From positions 1-60,700 of the forward strand of contig JASANZ010002165.1 in the NCBI GenBank assembly GCA_030849805.1: 60,700 bases of DNA. Reading direction: 5' to 3'. The notes below the pieces were generated by a model, which did not search any database, was not told the origin of the DNA, and saw only the letters and a list, made by a program, of their open reading frames with translations. The position numbers were made by a program, and so were the translations under genes. Source of the stretch: Sergeia podlipaevii. Lineage: Eukaryota; Euglenozoa; Kinetoplastea; Trypanosomatida; Trypanosomatidae. Each line of letters begins with the position of its first letter. The stretch's first letter is position 1. This document shows, piece by piece, positions 47,797 to 57,516 of the stretch.

Positions 47797-48196
47797 AGGA
47801 AAAAAAAAGGGAGAAAACAACGGGTGCAAAAGACGAAGGTGCAGGAGAACAATGCGATGACGGTTGCATGTTTTTTTTTTGTCTTTCCTCTGTCATGTAC
47901 ACTACTAGTGGGTTATGTTTTATAAGCTGAACATTTCATCGTGCCATATCACTCAGTCCGTACAAACAACAACAACAACAACAGAAGAGATAGATAACGT
48001 GTCTCTTTTGGGAGCAACACTTCTAGTTATCCATTGTGAGATAATATGGAGAGCCTTTACTTGTGCATATTTATCATTCTTTTTTTTCCCCCTATTACCT
48101 TTTAACTGAAAAATCTTTGCCTTTTGTATGTTAGTAGCCATAGGCCGATACAATTTGACATCTCTTTTTTTTTCCCCCTCTTACCGCTTTGCTGCT
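47797..48196. other. AT-rich spacer
   Basis: 400 bases with an (ACA)n run at 47965-47982 and two T/C tracts (48078-48098, 48163-48180) ahead of the HD gene. The AG following 'TTGTATGTT' near 48134 is a candidate acceptor. Confidence 0.5.
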
Positions 48197-49072
48197 ATGA
48201 AGAAGATTCACTATGCACTCTGGGACCGCTGTCACTCTTTTGTGAAGGAAGTCTGCGCAACTCGCGACGCCTCGCACGGACTTGGACACATGCAGAAGGT
48301 GACAGAGCAGGCCGTTCTGCTCTACCTTATGAGTGGAGAGGCTAGCCAGCACGTGCAGAACATGAGACTTTACCAGATAATTGTTGTGGGCATGCTTCAC
48401 GATGTCGCCGACCACAAGTATGACTTTGATGGTACTTTGCTATCCCGTGTGGAGTCCTTTGTGGACAGTGAGGCTGAAGCGTATGAGCGCCTTGCACGAG
48501 ACGGCGACAACAGCAGGTTGTTGTTCGGTTCCGCCGTTGAGCAGGCCGCTATTGTCGGAGGAGGTGCAGCCGCCTTCAAGAAGTCGCTGATGACCAGTCT
48601 TGATGCCATTTCGTACTCCAAGGAGAACAAGCGCGGAATGCGCTGGTTTGAAAAGGACCTTCCCAATGACTGGCTCTCTGCTCGCGACTACGTCAGTGAT
48701 GCGGATAAAATTGAAGCCATTGGAGAAGAAGGCCTCATGCGATGCTATGAGTACACTTGCCATAGATACAGGGAGACAGCGCGTCAGTGCAAGGATAGTG
48801 CCGCCACTGCACCTGCTGGCAATGCACACAGCGCCGCCGCCGCGGTCATCACCGCGCTGGAGGCAAAGCTGCTGACTGATGTCTCTGACCACTACGATGA
48901 GAAACTGTGCCGGCTCTACACGGAGTTTATTGTCACTGAGACTGGTAAGTACATTGCGGCACCGCGGCATGAAGCCATGTCCGAGCTGCTCCAGGTGTGG
49001 AAGAAGCAGGGACCACCGCCGGTAACGCTCTTCTGGCGTGAGGCTGCCGATGAGTACGCCCTCACTCAGTGA
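48197..49072 (+). CDS. HD-domain metal-dependent phosphohydrolase
   Basis: This 291-residue protein starts at MKKIHYALWDRC; the in-frame extension to 48128 is leader. HD-superfamily ligands are all present: His27/His31 in 'DASHGLGHMQKV', the His68-Asp69 pair in 'VVGMLHDVADHKYD', and Asp170 in 'VSDADKIEAIGEEG'. The 'SHgxxHxxrV...HDvxD.Ky...DAD.LeAiG' pattern fits small stand-alone HD hydrolases of the YedJ/PF01966 type, found in bacteria and many protists, whose substrates are mostly nucleotides or are unknown. The C-terminal ~110 residues are helical. No targeting signal is evident. The exact substrate cannot be told from sequence. Confidence 0.88.
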   Translation: MKKIHYALWDRCHSFVKEVCATRDASHGLGHMQKVTEQAVLLYLMSGEASQHVQNMRLYQIIVVGMLHDVADHKYDFDGTLLSRVESFVDSEAEAYERLARDGDNSRLLFGSAVEQAAIVGGGAAAFKKSLMTSLDAISYSKENKRGMRWFEKDLPNDWLSARDYVSDADKIEAIGEEGLMRCYEYTCHRYRETARQCKDSAATAPAGNAHSAAAAVITALEAKLLTDVSDHYDEKLCRLYTEFIVTETGKYIAAPRHEAMSELLQVWKKQGPPPVTLFWREAADEYALTQ

Positions 49073-49696
49073 TAGTGAGAACACCTGCGGAGTGCAAAGA
49101 GATGAAGGGGATGCCTAGTACACAGCAAAACATTCCCAGTTATGAGCACAAAAGGAAAAATAATCATGATACGTTCATCAGCGCAGCTGCAGAACGGAAA
49201 ACAATACATATACATTTTAAAAAGATTAGTGAATGGTTAGTACAATGACGCTACGTTGGCACTACGATCAGGCTGCCTGACCGAAGCACGTGCTGAGACG
49301 GCAATAGATTGATTAAAGAAGAAAATGAAACGCTTAACAAAAAGAAGAAGAGGGTAAATATATATCTGTAAGTGCTGATAATGGCACCAGGTGCAATATA
49401 TATATTTATATAATTCTTTAAGGTCAACAATGTCTAGTGTCTAGAGTAAGGGGTAGATATGCTCTTTTTCAATAGCAGCTTCAATAGCCCTGTTGAACTG
49501 AAGTTCCTCGCAGCAATTCCAAGCATATGAGCCTTTTTGAGAATGCTATTTTAAAAGGAACATTTTTTTTCAAAATCTTTTTTTCTTCTTCTTCTTTTTT
49601 ATTGTGAAGCGCGTTTGTATCTTTAAAGAGGAACTTTTATTTTATTTTCTCTAATTAGTCAAAGCGAGTAAACTTTGTAGCATCTAAAAAAAAAAA
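49073..49696. other. AT-rich spacer
   Basis: 624 bases. AT-rich, with T/C tract 49577-49600 near the POP1 start. No gene or small RNA is recognised. Confidence 0.55.
49577..49609 (+). promoter_or_regulatory. Candidate trans-splice acceptor for POP1
   Basis: A T/C tract (49577-49600) is followed by AG at 49608-49609, leaving a leader of about 87 bases before the ATG at 49697. Confidence 0.55.
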
Positions 49697-52474
49697 ATGA
49701 ATGCCGTCGAGTTTCTCGATGAGCGGCGGGCCGAGCTGGAGGCTTTTTCGCATATTCTCTTTTTCAAAAGTAGCAGTGTCAACGATGTGGAGGAAGTAGC
49801 TCCTTCTGCAAGCAGCAGTTCTCCCCCGCGTATTGGTTCTTACCGTCGCCCTGCATCTGCCAACATTCCTGTTTCTCGCGTCGTGCATGAAGCCAAACTA
49901 AACGCCAAGCGGCAGCGTAACTGGGGCTCCGATGGTGGTGGTGGTGGCACAGCGTACGCACAGCTGAACACTTCAGGTTCGCTGGGGGCTTTTTTGCCAA
50001 CACCGGCAAACAAGCAGAAAAAGAAGGAGATTGCAGGATCTAATATTTACTCGGAGGCTGAGCGTGCAAAGCTGGTGGATCTCAAAATTGATAGGAAGCA
50101 CAGACGGGTCCTTGATCATGAAGCATGGATACGGTTATTGAAGCGCAAGAAGATGCTTGTGCGACGTGCGCGGCCCACAGCCCACCGGAGAAGACTTGCT
50201 CGCGCTTTGGCTTTACAGAGGGGCCAAGTCCAACCGATGTGTGAGTGCTCGCGCCACCCAGAAGGTCTTACAGATCTGGTGTCTTACAAACATAAAAAAA
50301 ACAAGAAAGAGACTTCAGCGCAGGGCTCTGTTACGGCGTGGCTGCCATCACATCAGTGGATGGTAAAGCGGTGTCGCATGACTCGGCGCCTTGTGCAGCA
50401 CCCTCTTTACACTAATGCGGTTCATGTGCGCAGCCAAGAGGCAGAAATCAACGGGACAGGGAAAGGGGCAGAGAATGAACACGAGAACAACAAGAAGGTG
50501 TGTGGGATAGCGCATGGACGTTATGCGTGTTCGAAGGAAGAGGTGGTCACCGTGGCCGTTGCAACACACCCCATGCGTAAAAGTCACCGCCGCCTGCAGA
50601 GATGGGTGCGCAACTTTGCTTCCTCTTCAACCGCTACAGCAGCGACAGATCACCGCTCACCACCGGTTGCTTTTCTAGCGGACATGTCACACTTTTGCGT
50701 GTACTCCGTCAAACCGAATGGGCAAGGGATGGCAGGGTCAGGCTTGACGACTTTAGAGATAGCTGCAATGGAACTGGGAATCACGGCGCCGTCGCTTACG
50801 GAGACTGGGTGTTTGTACCTGTCATCTTCTGGCAGCTCCGTGGATGATCAGTTTAGTAGTTCTGTCATACATGGTCACATGCTGACTGCTGTCAACAGAA
50901 AGCGCAGCGCCGCCCCCTACGTCCCTGTTACCCTGTTTCCGCATCCTCTTTCTTTCTCATTGAAGGGAACTTCTTCATCTGATGAGGATGCGAGCCGCAT
51001 GATGAGCAACTCAACGCGGTTCAGTGAATTCATTCTTGTTGCAGAGGTTCCAGTAGAACTTGCGTACTGCAGAGGAGGCAGAGGCACTGATGGTGGTTTC
51101 TTCTCTAGTGTACAACTGATATCATCGTGGAGCCCCTGTACAGCTGTGCCTCAAGTGGCCTCTTTGCTTGAGTGGTGGGTAGCCCCAGTCACTAGTGAGC
51201 AGCGGAAGCAGCAGGGAGGACATGCAACTGTCAATCCTCCGCCACAGCAAGCACTCAAGCTCGCTTGCAGGGCGTGGCGTGCACACCAGAAGGTAGAGAA
51301 TAAGTCATCACCCGCTCCTACCAAGTCACCTAGCTCCCCAAAAGAAGCTTGCGTAGCTGAGTCAGTCTCGTCTGCTTTTGGGGTGGCTGTCTTCCCTACT
51401 TTTCCATCGAATCCCATGACTGAGCATGACGTCACAACGCCAGTGGCGCGGTGCGTGTGGCGAGTCCTGTCTGTTCATTCGCTGCAGGACACTATTTTTG
51501 CGTCCAAAGAGGGTACTTCTATCTGCTCAGCGAGCACGAACACCAAAACTGAAAGGGACACAGAGATAAAGATTGAGCCATCGGAGGAAGAGGAAGAACC
51601 TGCGGTCGCTGTTGAAGCTGGAAGGACCACGAGGACTGCACATGCATGTGTAAAGGGACCCGTGCGATCCAATCAACGAGTGCGGCGGGCCAGCTTTGTC
51701 TACACACGTGCGTTGATAAATGCGATACTTCGATGCAGTCTTTCACTTCCCATTCCGATCGGTTTTAAGGCTGGTATAGCGTGCCTCTCCACTACTTGCC
51801 GTGCGGTGCTACAACATCTCCTTGGGCGTCCATCTTACCCACGCGACTACCTCGTTGAACTCCCTGGCGCATCAGGCAGGATAGGCAGTCATCAAGTTCA
51901 GGAAGACCGTACGCCGCCTATGCATGTGCTTTTACGTGCCAAACCGAAGACTGGAGGGAGGCTTGTCATCCCACACGCTCACCGCGGGGCGGTGCTGCTT
52001 GCCGTGCGCACAGCACCGGTCTTGCACGTGGAACGCATGGGTTTTGTGACCTCGCGGCGGCCGCTTCACTCCATGAGGCTGGGATGCGAGACAGTGATAG
52101 CCTGCTGCTGCAGCATCGGTGGCAAAATGAAAAGCGATGGAGAGACTGAAAGTCGCTGGCGTCGTGCCCTTGTTGGGCCCGAAGCCGCATCCGATGCTCA
52201 GCACAGCTGGGTATGGGCTCTCACCAGTGCCAGTCAGGCGAGGAAGTTCTCGAAGTGGAGCACCGCTGCTGCGGCTGCAGCTGCTACTGCTTCTCGAGCA
52301 ACGGGGGGGTCAGCCATGGTCTCGTCTCCGGCTGAGGGCAGGGCAAAACAAAAGCGTCGAGTAGAATTCTCTGGGAAGCCACTGGCTGTACAAAAAGCAA
52401 GATCGGCCCTTGCAGCCGCGCTATGTGATAAGAGTGCATGCACGGTAGTGGATATAGTACGTCTTCAACTGTAG
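49697..52474 (+). CDS. POP1: RNase MRP/RNase P protein subunit POP1
   Basis: This 925-residue protein carries the POP1 landmarks in order. At the N-terminus 'NAVEFLDERRAELEAFSHIL' corresponds to the 'F...R..EIeaM' helix. An Arg-rich stretch (RRARPTAHRRRLARAL) follows. 'AWLPSHQWMVKRCRM' near 214-228 matches the 'WLeTHiWHaKRfhM' motif. 'SHRRLQRWV' and 'FLADMSHFCVYSVKPNG' near 325 match 'SHRa.yRa...LLqDlSYy..leL.G'. The POPLD part near 685-720 has IPIGFKAGIACL and LLGRPSYPRDY. The C-terminus near 775-800 has 'RMGFVTSRRPLHSMRLGCE', matching 'lGfVT.GdfS...G.g'. POP1 is the large scaffold of RNase MRP, which cleaves pre-rRNA, and of RNA-containing RNase P. Nuclear or nucleolar location is expected. 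An acidic patch lies near 635. The gene is intact. The next gene may encode POP4. Confidence 0.85.
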   Translation: MNAVEFLDERRAELEAFSHILFFKSSSVNDVEEVAPSASSSSPPRIGSYRRPASANIPVSRVVHEAKLNAKRQRNWGSDGGGGGTAYAQLNTSGSLGAFLPTPANKQKKKEIAGSNIYSEAERAKLVDLKIDRKHRRVLDHEAWIRLLKRKKMLVRRARPTAHRRRLARALALQRGQVQPMCECSRHPEGLTDLVSYKHKKNKKETSAQGSVTAWLPSHQWMVKRCRMTRRLVQHPLYTNAVHVRSQEAEINGTGKGAENEHENNKKVCGIAHGRYACSKEEVVTVAVATHPMRKSHRRLQRWVRNFASSSTATAATDHRSPPVAFLADMSHFCVYSVKPNGQGMAGSGLTTLEIAAMELGITAPSLTETGCLYLSSSGSSVDDQFSSSVIHGHMLTAVNRKRSAAPYVPVTLFPHPLSFSLKGTSSSDEDASRMMSNSTRFSEFILVAEVPVELAYCRGGRGTDGGFFSSVQLISSWSPCTAVPQVASLLEWWVAPVTSEQRKQQGGHATVNPPPQQALKLACRAWRAHQKVENKSSPAPTKSPSSPKEACVAESVSSAFGVAVFPTFPSNPMTEHDVTTPVARCVWRVLSVHSLQDTIFASKEGTSICSASTNTKTERDTEIKIEPSEEEEEPAVAVEAGRTTRTAHACVKGPVRSNQRVRRASFVYTRALINAILRCSLSLPIPIGFKAGIACLSTTCRAVLQHLLGRPSYPRDYLVELPGASGRIGSHQVQEDRTPPMHVLLRAKPKTGGRLVIPHAHRGAVLLAVRTAPVLHVERMGFVTSRRPLHSMRLGCETVIACCCSIGGKMKSDGETESRWRRALVGPEAASDAQHSWVWALTSASQARKFSKWSTAAAAAAATASRATGGSAMVSSPAEGRAKQKRRVEFSGKPLAVQKARSALAAALCDKSACTVVDIVRLQL

Positions 52475-52948
52475 GAGTTATTGAACTGTCCTGAACGTAT
52501 TCGTCTCGCACCTTTCTCTTTTAAATGATATATATTATTGTGTATGTATCGCTGTTTTTTTTTTTTTTACGGACTGGCACAATGAATGCACTGGATAATT
52601 GTAAAACGAAACGACTTTTATTTAACTGTACTATGGTTTGCATGAGTACAGCAACAACATAAGCATTCATTGTGAAGCAAGTAATCCTGCCCACATACAT
52701 TTATCATTATTGTTTCGCCATTTATGGGTGATTTTTTTTAAATGTTTATCTTTTTGTTGTTGTTGTTATTGCGATGAAACATCTTTGTTGGCTCGGCAAC
52801 TCTACAATGTTTGTGTTTCTCTCATTACATATTGCCTTCTCTTTCTCTTTTTTCTTCTCTCTCACGCCTTTGATAGCTGCTTGACATTACGATTACAAGT
52901 AGCGCCTCTTTCATCTTTGAAGAGCATAGGTGCTGGAGGTGCCGCTGA
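52475..52948. other. AT-rich spacer
   Basis: 474 bases with a T-run at 52556-52569 and a strong pyrimidine tract at 52833-52864. Confidence 0.55.
52833..52876 (+). promoter_or_regulatory. Candidate trans-splice acceptor for the POP4-like gene
   Basis: A nearly pure pyrimidine tract (52833-52864) is followed by the first AG at 52875-52876, 72 bases before the ATG at 52949. Confidence 0.6.
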
Positions 52949-54565
52949 ATGTCAAGATCCTCTCTCTCCGCCGGCAGAATCCTTGATGCCATCTTGGACA
53001 AGTGCAACGCTGTGAGCAGGGACGACGGCAAGAGTGTCACCCCCAGCCCTCCAGCCAAGGTGCTAGCCTTCGTGAAACGCGGTGGTAATCCACTTTTTGT
53101 GGCACTCAAGAAGTCTTCGAAGGAGGAAGTCACGCGGCGGCAGCAGCGGCGTGCCGGTCGAAAAATGAGTGCGACCTTATCATCCAAGAAAATGCCTACG
53201 GAATCAAACAAAGCCGCCACGGCCGCCCCCGAGCAACAGAAGCGTGTGTGTGAAGAAATAGATAGCAAGCTACGCGCGGCGAAGCTCCTCAAGGCAGGGC
53301 AGCGTCGTGATGGGGATGGGAAGCCCCCCCGATCTACGGCAGCAGGTGCAGCCTCCTCGTCAGCCTCTCTAGCGGCCCGGCAGCGTTTTATAAGAAGTCG
53401 CCAGTATGCACACGACACAGACGCCACACTCGCACCTTCCACCACATCAGTGAGAGCAGCAGTAGCGGTGCACGTACCACCCACTGTAGCGGCAACTGCC
53501 GCCGCTGCTGCTTCACTGGGGAGAAACATCAATTGTAACAGTAGACCGCCGAGGCGCTGCAGCAGCGCGAAGCTTCACACACTTCTCATAGGGCTAACAC
53601 GGCCGTCAAAGCTTTTTCTTCATTGGCGCCTTGATCGCAATCACGTAGAGGTAGCGGCACTTAACGGCACGGCTAGCGCACGACAAATATCACTGCCTGG
53701 CTCGCTCGCGCATTCACGACGCCGTCGTGCAGTACGGACGTATGTAAAGGGACTGCTCTTGAAAAAGTCGCAAATGATGGTACGTAGCACGCATAGCAAG
53801 AGTCAAAAGCAAGGATTAGATATGTCCCAGAAATCTACGCAGCATGTAAATTTTAATAGCGACGCTTTGCAGGGAAGTTGTGGGATTCAGCTCCGGCATG
53901 GCGCAGCGGTGACTGCATCACTAAAATGTGCCGCTGCTGGCGTGTGGTGCGCAGTGCAAGTGGTGCTGGCACAACGAGCGCGTTTTCTCGCACAGCTTGC
54001 ATTGCACTCCGAGCTGCACAGTATGAGCAAGACGAAACAGCAGCGCCGCCTTGCCCTTGCGCGTCTCTTCCCTCTTTTTGGGCTAGTAGTGGAGGTGGTC
54101 TGGGCACGTGTTGTACAAGCACACGGGAAGGTGTGTGGGCTGTCTGAGGCACGAAGGCAGCGTGGTATTATTCTTCATGAGTCGTCGTCATCCTTGGGTG
54201 TGGTGCTGCTGCCACATGAGGTAGATACAGAAGAGGGTCGGAACTGGCTTCTTAGCGGAGCCGGAGCCATCCGCAACTGTGGCGCAAGCACACCTGCGAT
54301 GCGTGCAGAAACATGTGCTGCTCAGCCCATTGCATGTGCCACCTCTGTTCCGCAGGTGGTGGAAGTGCCCAAGTGGTTTCCCATCAGTAGTGGATCCTTC
54401 CTTGAGTTGATGAGTGTGCTTTCAAGACGGAAGGACAGGAGCAAATTACCAAACTTAGATTCTAATGTGCTATCAGAAGAGATGATACTTTTTGCTGTGG
54501 TTGCTGGGGAACTAAGTGGGGCATCACAGTCTCTGCTCGTGTGTCTTCGTGGTCGGTGCTTGTAA
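52949..54565 (+). CDS. Basic protein, possible RNase MRP/P subunit POP4 (Rpp29-like)
   Basis: This 538-residue, strongly basic protein is Ala/Arg/Ser-rich in its first 200 residues. The C-terminal half shows the order of Rpp29/POP4 elements. A basic helix (RRRRAVRTYVKGLL, about 258-270) could be the 'LhelW.qYirdLl' helix. Then come strands 'GLVVEVVWARVV' (about 377-389), 'RGIILHESSSSLGVVLLP' (about 403-420, like 'GIvvqET...F.ii') and 'VVEVPKWFPISSGSFLEL' (about 470-487, like 'lkviPK....F.vei'). That is the Sm-like barrel that binds the RNase P/MRP RNA and POP1's neighbours. Identity per motif is low and insertions are long, so the call is tentative. Its position directly after POP1 is suggestive only. 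Otherwise it is an unassigned basic nuclear protein. Confidence 0.75.
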   Translation: MSRSSLSAGRILDAILDKCNAVSRDDGKSVTPSPPAKVLAFVKRGGNPLFVALKKSSKEEVTRRQQRRAGRKMSATLSSKKMPTESNKAATAAPEQQKRVCEEIDSKLRAAKLLKAGQRRDGDGKPPRSTAAGAASSSASLAARQRFIRSRQYAHDTDATLAPSTTSVRAAVAVHVPPTVAATAAAAASLGRNINCNSRPPRRCSSAKLHTLLIGLTRPSKLFLHWRLDRNHVEVAALNGTASARQISLPGSLAHSRRRRAVRTYVKGLLLKKSQMMVRSTHSKSQKQGLDMSQKSTQHVNFNSDALQGSCGIQLRHGAAVTASLKCAAAGVWCAVQVVLAQRARFLAQLALHSELHSMSKTKQQRRLALARLFPLFGLVVEVVWARVVQAHGKVCGLSEARRQRGIILHESSSSLGVVLLPHEVDTEEGRNWLLSGAGAIRNCGASTPAMRAETCAAQPIACATSVPQVVEVPKWFPISSGSFLELMSVLSRRKDRSKLPNLDSNVLSEEMILFAVVAGELSGASQSLLVCLRGRCL

Positions 54566-54940
54566 TATATATATATATTGTTTAATGAACGATTGATCTT
54601 GTTGTGTAAAGTGAAATTTTTAAATTATTGTTTTAAAAGATTGTTTTCCCTTTATTCTGTTGCTTTCATTGCGGATGTGTGTGTGTGTGTGTGTTTGTGT
54701 AGGGTATTTTTTTTTGTAGCTGAAGAGGAATGAAATTCGCTTCTTGTTATTCTCCTTCTTTCTCCTGTACTGTTATGCAAATCATTCAACACTATTTGTA
54801 GAAGCATCTTTTTTTTTTTTATCAGAACGAACTTTTCTCTTTCGCAGTGAGGAGAGAGACGAGCTGGCACTTAGTACTCACTCACTCTCGCACGTACATA
54901 CTGGACCTTTTTGTTTTCCTTTCTCCGCACAATAGATATC
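54566..54940. other. AT-rich spacer
   Basis: 375 bases with a TA run at 54566-54579, a (GT)n tract at 54676-54701 and T-runs. No gene is recognised. Confidence 0.5.
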
Positions 54941-56833
54941 ATGTCTGGGGAGCCTGAACAGTCATCAAGCGCCACCGCGCTCCAGCCACGGAAGCCTACG
55001 TCTGCCAATACTACCAAGGCATGTAGCACTCGTAGTCAAAGCTTGCTGCAGCGTCGTCTGGAGCTCATGAAGGTGACAGCGGTGTCTCGCGCAGCATCTT
55101 CTTTTCCTCTTGTCACCGTCACGAAGTCATTACAGGTGCCAACTGTGTCTGAGACAACCACCACCACATCAGCTGCTGGCGCAGTGGAGGGGATGCACGA
55201 TACTGATTTTTACGCAGCCGTAGCACGAGAACTTGGCGTGGATGAACCAGTGTTGCACTCGGTGGTCCACACGCACCGGCACATGCTTCCCACTCAGTGC
55301 ATCAGAAACCGCAGCAAGACGCTGCCAACGCAACTTCACAATGACAGTGCCAATACTGCCGCTTCGATAGATGAGGCTAGGCGGCCGAGCACCGCGGTTG
55401 CTGTACTCGATGCCACCACTGATGAAGCAGCGATGAAAATCGGTGCGACGTACCCCAGCGCGGGTGGACGTGCCGCCACTGCCGGTGCTGTTAGTTGTGG
55501 TGAAGCGGCAAACACTCAGGGCCAGCAGCCACGCGAGATGTCGCTTGACGATGAACTCGCTCTCTTGAACGATGAACTTTCCACCTGGAAGGTGCAGCGA
55601 CTCTCGGAACACTTGGAGGCAGGGAAGGCGCAGGCTCGCGGTGGTGTGATTGAAAGGGAGATGAGTAAGCGATTATGGACGAAGCGTGGCATGGAGCAAG
55701 ACCGTGCTTTGCGCCGCATGCACACAATCATATCAACTCTGGAGCCGAAGATAACACAGAGAGTCCAGGAAGCAGTACAGCGTGAGCAGCAAGAAGCAGC
55801 AGCAGCAGGAGCAGCAGATGGTGGTGTCGTGGCAGCCAGTGAAGCGCACCGGTATAAGGATAGCGCCTTAACTTGCATTAATACAGCTGCGCGTGCAGCA
55901 TGCATGAAACACCGCGTTGAGCGTGAGGCACAACTGCAGGCCCGAGTTTCAGAGATGCGAACCTTCACGCAGTCTTGGCTTGCAGAGCGCGACTTGCTCC
56001 GTAAGTACGAGGAGCGGGAGTCCTGTGGGCGGCAGCACTGGTTCGTCGCTCAGAGCATTGCACAGGAGGAGCAGCTGACGCGACTGCAGCTGCAGGCCGC
56101 ACTGTTTGCCTCCAGGGCACACGCCGGCTTTGCAGAGGACGAGCGTGTATTCCGCAATGAACTGTGCAACATTGAGGAAGTGGCTTGGCGAAGACTGTGT
56201 AGCACTGCTGCTGTCGCCGCTGTAGATGATGAACTTGCCGAAGGCAACTCAGATAGCGAGTTTGAAGTGGAGGAGGAGGAGGAGGAGGAGGCAGCGAACG
56301 ATGAAGTAAATAGCACCTTTCTCATTGCTGCTGAGGAACAGGAGGAACGAGAAGAAGAGAACTACGACGAGCATGATGAGAGAGAAGGGGAACAGGAGGA
56401 GGAGAACGCAACGGTTGCGGCAGCTGCTGCTGCTGCTGCAATCGGGGCAGCTGCTGCTGCTGCAATCGGGGCAGCGGGCAGCAGTGGCAGAAGCGCTAAT
56501 GTCAATGAGGATGCTTCTTCTTTGCAGTTGAAAGATGAGGAAGAACAAGCTGCAATTTTGGAGGAGGCAGACGCGTTCACTGTAATGGCGCAGACCGAGC
56601 AGCAGCCGCAGGAAGACGAGAGTGCCGCGAGTGAAATCACAAGTGATCATGACGGCAGTGTTCCTCCTAGTAGTCTCCACACAGCAGTAGCAGTTGAAGT
56701 CGATGGCGAAAACGCGGCGGTGGAAGATGAGGCGAATGTTGTAGCTAGCGGTACTGTCAATGTACTTGTGCTCGAAGACGACTCGTTTTCTTATGCTGAT
56801 AGTGTAGACGCTCATGTCGAGAAGGAGGAGTAG
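54941..56833 (+). CDS. Unrecognised coiled-coil protein with acidic, Ala-rich C-terminus
   Basis: This 630-residue protein starts at MSGEPEQSSS; the ten-codon upstream extension is leader. It is not a family I can name. The N-terminal 200 residues are Thr/Ser/Ala-rich with one helical patch (DTDFYAAVARELGVDEPVL). From about 210 to 420 there is a strong amphipathic helix region (LDDELALLNDELSTWKVQRL, AQSIAQEEQLTRLQLQAALF) likely to form coiled coil. The last 200 residues are highly acidic, with Glu runs and an alanine-rich insert made by a tandem duplication (two copies of a run of Ala ending in Ile-Gly near residues 495-512). A cytoskeletal or basal-body role is possible but not shown. Confidence 0.82.
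   Translation: MSGEPEQSSSATALQPRKPTSANTTKACSTRSQSLLQRRLELMKVTAVSRAASSFPLVTVTKSLQVPTVSETTTTTSAAGAVEGMHDTDFYAAVARELGVDEPVLHSVVHTHRHMLPTQCIRNRSKTLPTQLHNDSANTAASIDEARRPSTAVAVLDATTDEAAMKIGATYPSAGGRAATAGAVSCGEAANTQGQQPREMSLDDELALLNDELSTWKVQRLSEHLEAGKAQARGGVIEREMSKRLWTKRGMEQDRALRRMHTIISTLEPKITQRVQEAVQREQQEAAAAGAADGGVVAASEAHRYKDSALTCINTAARAACMKHRVEREAQLQARVSEMRTFTQSWLAERDLLRKYEERESCGRQHWFVAQSIAQEEQLTRLQLQAALFASRAHAGFAEDERVFRNELCNIEEVAWRRLCSTAAVAAVDDELAEGNSDSEFEVEEEEEEEAANDEVNSTFLIAAEEQEEREEENYDEHDEREGEQEEENATVAAAAAAAAIGAAAAAAIGAAGSSGRSANVNEDASSLQLKDEEEQAAILEEADAFTVMAQTEQQPQEDESAASEITSDHDGSVPPSSLHTAVAVEVDGENAAVEDEANVVASGTVNVLVLEDDSFSYADSVDAHVEKEE
56418..56470 (+). repeat. In-frame tandem duplication encoding poly-Ala
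   Basis: Two near-identical units of CAG-CTG-(CTG)n-CAATCGGGG lie head to tail inside the acidic tail of the preceding gene, differing by one GCT codon pair. This looks like recent slippage or unequal exchange. Confidence 0.8.
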
Positions 56834-57065
56834 CAGAAGACAATGTGAATCGTACCCCTATATTTTCTTCTTTCTGTTCTTCTACTGTCTTTAGTTGAAC
56901 CTCTTTTTTTTTCCTTTTATTACTGATGGAGATGGTTATGTAAAGTATTGTGCGGATGCGCAGCTCTCTTATCTCTTCAAGTAAAGTATTGTGCTTTTTC
57001 TTTTTGTGGTGGCCGTTGTTTTCAGCTTAGATATTCCCTTCTGTGTTGTAAATAGCGATAACATA

Positions 57066-57119
<54 letters not shown>

Positions 57120-57516
57120 CGTGTGTGATGGCGTTGTTTTACGTTTGGATTTATGTATTATTGCGAGTAGAAAAAGATAAATCGTTCCTTCATTTATAGG
57201 GAAAACTCGTCATATATAGATAGCGAAACATTCTCTGCGTATATATCAACCTTGTCACCTCTCTTTGTATGACTTCGTGTATCATATGCATCTCTTTTTT
57301 TAATATATCAATTTTCTTTACTTTCCCCCTTTTTTAGTGGTTAGTTGCTAGTACAACGTCACTACTAGAGGGGAGGGCAGAGCGAATTGTTAGCACTTTG
57401 TAGTTTTGTATATACACACAAAAAAAATAAAGAGAGGTATTCATCTACTACATTTGTGTGTATTACAAGCAAATCGTATCACTTTTATTATTTTTTAGTT
57501 TTTTTTTAATCCAGTA
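56834..57516. other. Spacer with composite microsatellite
   Basis: 683 bases holding a compound CT/TA/TG tract and several T-runs. No gene is recognised. A T-run at 57491-57508 lies just before the next start. Confidence 0.55.
57066..57127 (+). repeat. Composite (TC)n(TA)n(TG)n microsatellite
   Basis: A TC run (57066-57082) passes without interruption into a TA run (57082-57104) and then a TG run (57104-57127). Confidence 0.92.
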
